This document shows positions 6,609 through 12,326 of a DNA stretch of 12,326 nucleotides, piece by piece; positions within the stretch are counted from its first letter, which is position 1, and the number at the start of each line of letters is the position of its first letter. The DNA is from Candidatus Tenderia sp. (lineage in GTDB: Bacteria > Pseudomonadota > Gammaproteobacteria > Tenderiales > Tenderiaceae). Under the pieces are notes generated by a model, which worked only from the letters and a program-made list of their open reading frames with translations, had not been told where the DNA came from and did not search any database. The position numbers and the translations under genes are program-made. The stretch lies in NCBI GenBank assembly GCA_030148045.1, contig JASBUE010000336.1, forward strand, positions 1-12,326, in the 5' to 3' direction.

Positions 6609-6638
6609 ATGAAAGGGGTATCATATCGATATGAATGA
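6609..6638 (+). promoter_or_regulatory. rpoH translation initiation region: start-codon hairpin, overlapping mini-ORF and RBS
   Basis: TCATATCGATATGA (6621-6634) is a perfect palindrome. As RNA it can form a 5-bp, mostly A-U stem with loop UCGA in which the rpoH AUG (6631-6633) pairs with CAU (6622-6624). The likely RBS AAGGGG (6613-6618) lies 12 nt before the AUG, longer than optimal; folding of the hairpin would alter this distance. A nine-codon ORF (MKGVSYRYE, 6609-6638) overlaps the rpoH start in another frame and contains the RBS. Sigma-32 synthesis is thermally controlled at translation in E. coli, so these features may matter, but no function is shown. Confidence 0.3.
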
Positions 6639-7497
6639 CAGCATGGGTAAAAGTATGGATTTGGCTCTGACCCTTCCGACCCACAGCATTGAGGCCTACC
6701 AGGCAGCGGTTGCCCGTATCCCGGTGCTCAGTGCCGAGGAGGAGCGCGAACTGGCCCTGCGTTTACACCGTGACAACGACCTGGAGGCGGCGCGCCGCCT
6801 GGTGCTGTGCAATCTGCGCTTCGTCGCCTACATCGCGCGCAGCTATCGCGGCTACGGCCTGCCAGAGGCGGATTTGATCCAGGAAGGCAGTATCGGTTTG
6901 ATGAAGGCGGTCAAGCGCTTCGATCCCGACATGAATGTGCGCCTGGTCTCCTTCGCCGTGCATTGGATCAAGGCCGAGATCCACGAATACATCCTGCGCA
7001 ACTGGCGCATTGTCAAGGTGGCCACCACCAAGGCGCAGCGCAAGTTGTTTTTCAATCTGCGCAAGGCGCGTGCCCGCCTGGGTTGGATGAGCGAAGATGA
7101 GATCCAGACCGTGGCCTCCGACCTGGGGGTGAGCGAGGAAAACGTGCGCGAGATGGAGTCGCGTCTCAACGCCCACGACGCCTCCTTCGACCCCTTCACC
7201 TCGGCCGACAGCGACGAGGAGATCGGCGCCGCGCCGGTGGTCTATCTCACCGATCAGCGCCCGGACCCGGCCAAGGAGTTGGAGGAGAACGAGTGGCGGG
7301 CGCAAAATGAAGAGAAGCTGCACAGCGCCCTGCAGCGGTTGGATAGGCGCAGCTTGGACATCCTCAGCAGCCGCTGGCTGGCGGAGCAGAAGGCCACCCT
7401 GCACGAGCTGGCCGACAAATACGGTGTTTCCGCCGAGCGTATCCGCCAGCTGGAGAACAATGCCATCAAGAAACTGAAAACGGCCATGGCGACCTGA
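6631..7497 (+). CDS. rpoH: RNA polymerase heat-shock sigma factor RpoH (sigma-32)
   Basis: RpoH directs core RNA polymerase to heat-shock promoters such as those of chaperone and protease genes. The 288-aa product matches the family length. It shows region 2.1/2.2 (LEAARRLVLCNLRFVAYIAR, about 51-70; GYGLPEADLIQEGSIGLMKA), region 2.3/2.4 (VRLVSFAVHWIKAEIHEYIL, 103-122; NWRIVKVATTKAQ), the RpoH-specific box QRKLFFNLRK (136-145) and the region 4.2 helix-turn-helix (LHELADKYGVSAERIRQL, 258-275). The RpoH box separates it from RpoD and RpoS. Region 2.1, the DnaK/GroEL/SRP control site, is conserved. It follows ftsX by 185 bp, as in most gammaproteobacteria, but has its own promoter region with a CIRCE operator and ends at a strong terminator. 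HrcA repression and translational control are inferred, not shown. Confidence 0.97.
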   Translation: MNDSMGKSMDLALTLPTHSIEAYQAAVARIPVLSAEEERELALRLHRDNDLEAARRLVLCNLRFVAYIARSYRGYGLPEADLIQEGSIGLMKAVKRFDPDMNVRLVSFAVHWIKAEIHEYILRNWRIVKVATTKAQRKLFFNLRKARARLGWMSEDEIQTVASDLGVSEENVREMESRLNAHDASFDPFTSADSDEEIGAAPVVYLTDQRPDPAKELEENEWRAQNEEKLHSALQRLDRRSLDILSSRWLAEQKATLHELADKYGVSAERIRQLENNAIKKLKTAMAT

Positions 7498-7525
7498 TTC
7501 ACAGCGGCGCCATTATCAAGTATCC

Positions 7526-7551
7526 ACCGGGCCCGGCGCCCGGTTTTTTTT
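7526..7551 (+). terminator. Intrinsic terminator of rpoH
   Basis: A 6-bp GC stem, CCGGGC (7527-7532) with GCCCGG (7538-7543), encloses a 5-nt loop and is followed directly by eight T residues (7544-7551). A7526 can extend the stem by pairing with the first T. It sits 29 bp after the rpoH stop and separates rpoH from the channel gene. Confidence 0.9.
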
Positions 7552-7578
7552 GGCCGGTTAAATACAACACGCCTCGGT

Positions 7579-7584
7579 TACAAT
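7579..7584 (+). promoter_or_regulatory. -10 box of the channel gene promoter
   Basis: TACAAT matches the sigma-70 -10 consensus at five of six positions and lies between the rpoH terminator and the channel gene. The -35 is poor (GTTAAA or TTAAAT around 7557-7563, spacer 15-16 bp). An ATG at 7583 overlaps this hexamer, so a transcript from here would begin near 7591 and exclude that ATG, supporting the downstream start at 7622. Confidence 0.45.
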
Positions 7585-7608
7585 GTCAGGCATTCTGAAA
7601 CAACTGTT

Positions 7609-7613
7609 GGGAG
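7609..7613 (+). promoter_or_regulatory. Ribosome binding site that selects the channel start at 7622
   Basis: GGGAG lies 8 nt before the ATG at 7622, whereas the upstream in-frame ATG at 7583 has no Shine-Dalgarno-like sequence before it. This decides the start of the channel gene in favour of 7622. Confidence 0.65.
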
Positions 7614-7621
7614 TAACAAGC

Positions 7622-8464
7622 ATGAGCGTGGATGCCCTGGGTTGGAGAGCGCGTTTTCTCATCATCCGCAGCAACAAATTCTTCGAAATCGCGGTGATCA
7701 GCATCATCATCCTATCGGCCATGATGGTGGGGGTGACCACCTACGACATCGGCCCCGGCTGGATGGGGGTGCTGAAATTCTTCGATATCGCCGTCACCGT
7801 CTTCTTTCTCATTGAGCTGCTGATCCGCATGGCGGCGGAGAAGCGCTTTGTCGATTTCTTCAAGAACGGCTGGAACGTCTTCGACTTCCTGGTGGTGACG
7901 GCCAGTCTGATCCCGGTGAACGAGAGCGAGATGGTACTGTTGGCGCGGCTGCTGCGCATCTTCCGTGTCTTGCGTCTGGTATCCATGATCCCGGAGCTGC
8001 GCATCCTCATGGATGCCTTGATCAAGGCCGTGCCGCGCATCGGTTATGTCGCCCTGCTGATGTTCATCATCTTCTACATCTATGGTGCCATCGGCAGCTT
8101 CTGGTTCGAAAAGATCAACCCGGTGCTGTGGGGGGATGTGAGCATCGCCATGCTGACCCTGTTCCGGGTGGCTACCTTCGAGGACTGGACCGATGTCATG
8201 TACGAGACCATGGCGGTCTACTCCTTCAGCTGGATCTATTATCTGAGTTTTATCTTTCTCACCGCCTTTGTCTTTCTTAACATGATGATCGGCGTGGTGT
8301 TGGACGTCATGCAAAAAGAGCATGAAAAATTCAGCCGCGACCAAGGCGAGGGCGAGGCAGGCGAGGTGCACTGGATCCGCGAACACACCGCCGAGATGGA
8401 GCAGCGCCTGGTGCGCATGGAGGCCATGCTGGAGCAGTTGAGCAAGGAGCGCCCGCGCACTTGA
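7622..8464 (+). CDS. Voltage-gated-type cation channel, single six-TM domain (BacNav-like)
   Basis: This 280-aa inner-membrane protein has the ion_trans architecture of bacterial voltage-gated channels, which assemble as homotetramers. S1 is about 20-38, S2 about 52-70 and S3 about 84-98. S4 has four arginines spaced by three (Arg109, 112, 115, 118 in ARLLRIFRVLRLV). S5 is about 138-160. The pore helix and selectivity filter TFEDWTD are at 185-191, and S6 at about 206-230. A C-terminal amphipathic segment (about 250-276, WIREHTAEMEQRLVRMEAML) is the coiled coil typical of NaChBac relatives. NaChBac-type sodium channels read TLESW(A/S)x; here Ser is Asp188 and the last position is Asp191, so divalent permeation is possible. 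The start at 7622 is chosen for its RBS; an in-frame ATG at 7583 would add 13 residues. Ion selectivity and physiological role are unknown. Confidence 0.9.
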   Translation: MSVDALGWRARFLIIRSNKFFEIAVISIIILSAMMVGVTTYDIGPGWMGVLKFFDIAVTVFFLIELLIRMAAEKRFVDFFKNGWNVFDFLVVTASLIPVNESEMVLLARLLRIFRVLRLVSMIPELRILMDALIKAVPRIGYVALLMFIIFYIYGAIGSFWFEKINPVLWGDVSIAMLTLFRVATFEDWTDVMYETMAVYSFSWIYYLSFIFLTAFVFLNMMIGVVLDVMQKEHEKFSRDQGEGEAGEVHWIREHTAEMEQRLVRMEAMLEQLSKERPRT

Positions 8465-8471
8465 TGAGGAT

Positions 8472-8513
8472 TTCTCTGCTAATCTGGTCGGCAACAACTG
8501 GCGCGACAGAGAA
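8472..8513 (+). repeat. Inverted repeat overlapping the metallopeptidase RBS
   Basis: TTCTCTG (8472-8478) and CAGAGAA (8507-8513) are perfect inverted 7-mers separated by 28 nt. The right arm includes most of the AGAAGG Shine-Dalgarno (8510-8515) that precedes the ATG at 8523, so folding could mask it. The loop is long and the stem short, so this may be chance. Confidence 0.25.
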
Positions 8514-8522
8514 GGCCCTACG

Positions 8523-9545
8523 ATGAAACGATTTCAGTGCTACTGCGGCCAAGAGATATACTTCGAAAACAGCCACTGCCAGCGTTGTAACCGCAGTTTG
8601 GGCTACGACCCGGTGCATGGTGCCATGGTGGCGCTGGAGCCGGATGGCGACGGCCGCTGGCAGGGCGCGAACAACGGTCTGCGCTATCGCCTGTGCGGTA
8701 ACCGCCTTGATTACGGTATCTGCAACGGTTTGATCGACATTAACGATACCAATCCCTTGTGTCAGGCCTGCCGTCTGAATCGCACCATTCCCGATATCTC
8801 CATCCCCGAAAATCTCGACCGGTGGAGTCGCATCGAGCAGGCCAAGCGGCGCCTAATCTATGGTCTGCTGTCGCTGGGTCTGCCGCTGGAGGCGCCGGTG
8901 GCCGGCTATCCGCGCGGGCTGAGTTTCGATTTTCTCGAGGACAAGCGCACCAACCCGGCGGTGCCCGAGGAGTTCGTCACCACCGGCCATTATAAGGGCG
9001 TGATCACCCTCAATGTGCTGGAGGCCGATGATGTGCAACGGGTGTGGCAGCGTGAACTGAGCAGCGAGCGCTATCGCACCGTGCTGGGTCATTTTCGCCA
9101 TGAGGCGGGGCATTATTATTTCGAACTGCTGGCGCGCGAGCAGCAGAAATTTGCCGATCTCTTCGGTGATCCCAACCTGCCTTATGGACCGGCCTTGAAA
9201 AACTATTACGCTCACGGCGCCTTGGCCGGGTGGGATGTCAATCACATCAGCGCCTACGCCAGCGCCCATCCCCTGGAAGACTGGGCCGAGTGCTTTGCCC
9301 ATTATCTGCACATGCGTGAAACCCTGGAGAGCGCCGCCGCCCGCGCCGTGATCGCTCCATTGACCGGTGACGCAGATATCGAGAACCTATTGCGCTGTTG
9401 GGATACGCTGGCCGTCACAGTCAACGAGCTCAATCGCAGCCTCGGCCTGCAGGACGCCTATCCCTTCGTGGTGACCCCCGCCGTGGCGGACAAATTGCGC
9501 TATGTGGATGCCGTGATTCGTAGCTACGCAGCGGGGTCGCCTTAA
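8523..9545 (+). CDS. Zinc-ribbon putative metallopeptidase (Peptidase_Mx / COG4307-like)
   Basis: The 340-aa protein has two parts. The N-terminus carries two four-cysteine zinc-ribbon sets: Cys6, Cys8, Cys19, Cys22 (CYCG...CQRC) and Cys58, Cys67, Cys80, Cys83 (LCGN...ICN...CQAC). The C-terminal part has a zincin motif HEAGH (193-197). A distal Glu in HPLEDWAECFAHYLHM (Glu252 or Glu256) is the likely third zinc ligand. No signal peptide or membrane segment is seen, so it is probably cytoplasmic. The ATG follows AGAAGG at 7 nt. It lies 58 bp after the channel gene on the same strand and converges on the transglutaminase/DUF2126 gene. To my knowledge members of this family are often annotated only as putative zinc-binding metallopeptidase. 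Activity and substrate are unproven; the family call is confident. Confidence 0.88.
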   Translation: MKRFQCYCGQEIYFENSHCQRCNRSLGYDPVHGAMVALEPDGDGRWQGANNGLRYRLCGNRLDYGICNGLIDINDTNPLCQACRLNRTIPDISIPENLDRWSRIEQAKRRLIYGLLSLGLPLEAPVAGYPRGLSFDFLEDKRTNPAVPEEFVTTGHYKGVITLNVLEADDVQRVWQRELSSERYRTVLGHFRHEAGHYYFELLAREQQKFADLFGDPNLPYGPALKNYYAHGALAGWDVNHISAYASAHPLEDWAECFAHYLHMRETLESAAARAVIAPLTGDADIENLLRCWDTLAVTVNELNRSLGLQDAYPFVVTPAVADKLRYVDAVIRSYAAGSP

Positions 9546-9623
9546 CCTTGCGGGCTGGCCGCTCACAGTCCCGCTGAGTTGTTCTTCCCAGATTGTTGTA
9601 TCTGTTTCATTTCTGCCACGGCG

Positions 9624-9638
9624 GGTTTTGAGAAAACC
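9624..9638. repeat. Small inverted repeat in the convergent intergenic region
   Basis: GGTTTT (9624-9629), GAG, AAAACC (9633-9638) is a perfect hairpin-forming repeat within the 117 bp (9546-9662) between two convergent genes. A weaker GCGGG/CCCGC pair with a 15-nt loop lies just after the metallopeptidase stop. Neither has a clear following T-run, so they are at best weak, possibly bidirectional terminators. Nothing else is visible in this gap. Confidence 0.3.
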
Positions 9639-9662
9639 AGCGCGGCGCCCCAACGAATTTGA

Positions 9663-12326
9663 TCAAGGCCGATAACGTAAATCCAAGGTACAGGGAAAAT
9701 CCGGATTGGGCAGTTCTTCAGGCGGCAGCATGGGGCCAGTGGTATGGCCGTGATCCCAGAAGCGGGCGATGCGGCGCGCCTCGGCCTCGTTGGCGTTGAC
9801 TGGCAGGCGCTCGTAGTTGCGGCCGCTGGGGTGGGCGACATGGTAGGTGCAGCCGCCGATGCTTTTGCGGTTGGCCAGGTCGACGATGTCGAAGATCAGC
9901 GGCGCGTCGGCGGGCAGCCTGGGGTGCAGGCCGAAGGCGGGTTGCCAGGCCTTGAAGCGTACGCCGGCGACGTATTCGCCGTTGACTTCGGTTTTTTGCA
10001 GCGGCACGCGGCGGCCGTTGCAGGCCAGGCAGTAGCGTTCGGTATTGAAGCGTTTCATCTTCACCTGCAGCCGCTCCACCGATGAGTCAACGAAACGCGC
10101 CGTACCCTGCGAGGTAACCTCTTCGCCCAGAACGTGCCAGGGTTCGATGGCGCTGTGCAGTTGCAGTTCCATGCCCTCTCGTTGCAGTTCGCCATAGTGG
10201 GGAAAGCGGAATTCGAAGAAGGGCGCAAACCAGGCCGGGTCGAAGCCAAAGCCCGCCTCTTTCAAATCCTCCAGCACCTGATTGAAATCGTGCTGCACGT
10301 AATGGGGCAGCATGAAACGGTCGTGCAGCGCCGAGCCCCAGCGTGCCGGGCGTTGGCGGAAGGGCCGGTGCCAGAAGCTCGCTACCAGGGCGCGCAGCAG
10401 CAGCATCTGCACCGCGCTCATGCGCCAGTGGGGCGGCATCTCGAAGGCGCGGAATTCCAGCAGCCCCTGGCGACCATGGGGGCCACCGGGGTTGTAGAGT
10501 TTATCGATGCAGAATTCAGAGCGATGGGTGTTGCCGGTGATGTCCACCAGGATGTTGCGGAACAGACGGTCCACCAGCCAGGGCTCGGTGACTTCTCCCA
10601 GTGCCAGTTGTTGTACCGCGATCTCCAATTCGTAGAGCGCATCATCGCGTGCCTCGTCCACCCGCGGTGCCTGGGAAGTGGGGCCGATGAACAGGCCGGA
10701 AAATAGATACGAAAGCGATGGATGGTGCTGCCAGTAGAGCACCAGGCTGGCCAACATGTCGGGGCGGCGCAGGAAGGGGCTGTCGGCCGGCGTGGCCGCG
10801 CCCAGGGTGACGTGGTTGCCGCCGCCGGTACCGGTGTGACGGCCATCGAGCATGAATTTTTCCGTGCCCAGGCGGGTCAGGCGCGCCTCTTCGTAGAGGG
10901 TCTCGGTGTTGGCCACCAGCTCCTGCCAGTGATGGGCCGGATGGATGTTGACCTCGATCACGCCCGGGTCGGGGGTGACGGCCAGTTTGCGCAGGCGTGG
11001 GTCATTGGGCGGTTCATAGCCCTCCAGGTCGATGGCGAGATTGCACTCCTGGGCTGACGCTTCCAGCGCGCCCATGAGTTCGATCCAGTGTTCCAGGTGG
11101 GTGAGCGGCGGCAGGAAGATCCACAGCCGGCCGTCGCGCGGTTCCACACACAATGCGGTGGGAGGGATCTCCTCATGGGCGTTTTCATCATCCGCGGCGG
11201 GTTGTTCGGTGATGGTTTGGGCAACGGCCGGCGTGGGCTCAAACAGGCTGTGGCGCCGCGCGATCTCGCTGGCGGAAACCAGCGGACTGCGTGCCTCAAA
11301 GCTGTCGCGGGGTGGCTCTGTCTTGCGCCGCGTCTCTTTGGGTAGGGAGTCCAGCGGCAGACGGAAGCCCATGGGCGAGTCGCCGGGCAACAGGGTCAGG
11401 CGTTCATTGCGCAGTGGCCAGTGGGCACTGTGCCAGGCTTCTTTTTCACTGGACCAGCGTAGTGGCAGGGCGTAGCCGGTGATTTCGTTCAGCCCCCGGT
11501 TGAGCAGCCGCGCCAGGCGGCGCCGTTCCAACGGGTCCTTGAGGTCGGCCTGGTGCGGGTCCATGTCCACGGGCAGGGAGTTCTCGGCGCGCAGGTAGTG
11601 TGTAGCGTCTTCATAGCCGGGCATGAGGCCGGCCTCATTCACACCCAGCTTGCGCGCCAGGGTCTGGGCGAAGCGACGTGCGTCAGCGATTTCCGCCTTG
11701 CCCGCTTTAGCAGGTGAAAGCAGCGCCGTTGTATGCCACAGCGGTTCGCCGTCGCTGCGAAAAAAACAGCTGTAGGCCCAGCGTGGCAGCTCCTCGCCCG
11801 GATACCACTTGCCCTGGCCATGGTGCAGCACGCCGTTGGCGGCGAAGCGTTGGCTCAAGCGCTGCAGCAGCTGGCGCGCCAGGCGCTCCTTGTCTGGCCC
11901 CAACGCGGCGGTGTTCCACTCGGCGCCATCCAGATCATCGATGGAGACGAAGGTGGGCTCGCCGCCCTGGGTCAGGCGGACATCCTGTTCATTGAGGCGC
12001 TGATCGACCTGTTCGCCCAGGGCCATCACCTGTTGCCATTGTGGCTCGGTGTAGGGCTTGGTGACGCGCGGGTCCTCGTGGATGCGGGTGACGCTGTTGT
12101 CGAAATGAAAGGTGGTCTCGCAGGGTTCCACCAGCCCGGTGACCGGCGCAGCAGCACCGGGATCGGGGGTGCAGGATAACGGGATGTGGCCCTCGCCGGC
12201 GAACAGCCCCGAGGTGGGGTCCAGCCCCAGCCAGCCGGCGCCGGGCACGTAGACCTCGGCCCAGGCGTGCAGGTCGGTGAAGTCCTTGTCCGTGCCCGAG
12301 GGGCCGTCCAGGGCCTTGACGTCGGC
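9663..12326 (-). CDS. Transglutaminase-like protein with DUF2126 C-terminal region (COG4196-like), 5' end beyond right edge
   Basis: The reading frame stays open to the window edge, so 887 residues are visible and the N-terminus is missing; the GTG near 12248 is internal. The first visible residues hold the end of a transglutaminase-like core: DLHAWAEVYVPGAGW with His20 of the visible part, then LGLDPTSG with Asp36. These are the His and Asp of the Cys-His-Asp triad; the Cys lies outside. The rest is DUF2126, with signature stretches RLTQGGEPTFVSIDD (about 117-131), HHGQGKWYPGEELPRW, TGGGNHVTLG, SYLFSGLFIGPTSQAPRVDE and LLEFRAFEMPP. A less conserved, charged, proline-containing linker is encoded at about 11150-11340. 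Full-length relatives are about 1,100 aa. Such genes commonly adjoin circularly permuted ATP-grasp and alpha-E genes in a predicted peptide-modification system; those would lie further right. The reaction is unknown. Confidence 0.92.
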   Translation of the reverse strand, partial: ADVKALDGPSGTDKDFTDLHAWAEVYVPGAGWLGLDPTSGLFAGEGHIPLSCTPDPGAAAPVTGLVEPCETTFHFDNSVTRIHEDPRVTKPYTEPQWQQVMALGEQVDQRLNEQDVRLTQGGEPTFVSIDDLDGAEWNTAALGPDKERLARQLLQRLSQRFAANGVLHHGQGKWYPGEELPRWAYSCFFRSDGEPLWHTTALLSPAKAGKAEIADARRFAQTLARKLGVNEAGLMPGYEDATHYLRAENSLPVDMDPHQADLKDPLERRRLARLLNRGLNEITGYALPLRWSSEKEAWHSAHWPLRNERLTLLPGDSPMGFRLPLDSLPKETRRKTEPPRDSFEARSPLVSASEIARRHSLFEPTPAVAQTITEQPAADDENAHEEIPPTALCVEPRDGRLWIFLPPLTHLEHWIELMGALEASAQECNLAIDLEGYEPPNDPRLRKLAVTPDPGVIEVNIHPAHHWQELVANTETLYEEARLTRLGTEKFMLDGRHTGTGGGNHVTLGAATPADSPFLRRPDMLASLVLYWQHHPSLSYLFSGLFIGPTSQAPRVDEARDDALYELEIAVQQLALGEVTEPWLVDRLFRNILVDITGNTHRSEFCIDKLYNPGGPHGRQGLLEFRAFEMPPHWRMSAVQMLLLRALVASFWHRPFRQRPARWGSALHDRFMLPHYVQHDFNQVLEDLKEAGFGFDPAWFAPFFEFRFPHYGELQREGMELQLHSAIEPWHVLGEEVTSQGTARFVDSSVERLQVKMKRFNTERYCLACNGRRVPLQKTEVNGEYVAGVRFKAWQPAFGLHPRLPADAPLIFDIVDLANRKSIGGCTYHVAHPSGRNYERLPVNANEAEARRIARFWDHGHTTGPMLPPEELPNPDFPCTLDLRYRP

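Noticed and set aside
7712..8497. A 261-codon open frame on the minus strand
   Set aside because: It mirrors the channel gene; its His/Asp/Gln-rich composition is what antisense of a membrane protein gives.
9387..9653. An 88-codon minus-strand frame across the convergent gap
   Set aside because: Most of it is antisense to the metallopeptidase, and its sequence has no recognisable feature or RBS.
10134..10706. A 190-codon open frame on the plus strand
   Set aside because: It is antisense to the DUF2126 region, where the minus strand shows conserved motifs throughout.

Overview
The window is GC-rich chromosomal DNA from a gammaproteobacterium. The evidence is the order rsmD / M16 peptidase pair divergent from ftsY-ftsE-ftsX-rpoH, which is the classic gammaproteobacterial cell-division and heat-shock neighbourhood. 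The CIRCE operator in front of rpoH, the bacterial voltage-gated cation channel and the transglutaminase/DUF2126 gene point to a free-living, non-enteric lineage. I cannot name the genus from sequence alone.

Minus-strand block (1-3455). Transcription runs leftward through a zinc M16 peptidase with HVLEH, a second M16 protein that has lost the zinc motif but keeps the R/Y-type motif, rsmD (16S rRNA guanine-N2 methyltransferase, TTG start overlapping the upstream stop) and the first 33 codons of coaD (coenzyme A synthesis). Both M16 proteins carry signal peptides and probably form a periplasmic heterodimer.

Plus-strand core block (3598-7551). ftsY (SRP receptor GTPase), ftsE and ftsX (ABC-type divisome regulator of septal peptidoglycan hydrolysis) are tightly packed. 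FtsE has Tyr in place of the Walker B Asp, which is abnormal. A 185-bp gap then precedes rpoH (heat-shock sigma-32). It contains a nearly perfect CIRCE element overlapping a sigma-70-like promoter, a possible sigma-E-like promoter, a G-rich leader and a weak hairpin that pairs the rpoH start codon. A strong intrinsic terminator closes rpoH.

Accessory block (7552-12326). A one-domain voltage-gated cation channel with the acidic filter TFEDWTD has its own -10 box and RBS. It is followed by a zinc-ribbon/HEAGH metallopeptidase (Peptidase_Mx/COG4307-like). Convergent to these is a large transglutaminase-like/DUF2126 protein that runs off the right edge. This last protein belongs to a widespread, poorly understood predicted peptide-modification system.

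The most rewarding leads are the dual heat-shock control suggested upstream of rpoH, the FtsE Walker B substitution, the channel filter chemistry, and the metallopeptidase/transglutaminase pair at the right end, whose remaining partners probably lie beyond the window. No tRNA, rRNA, CRISPR array, insertion sequence or prophage gene was seen.
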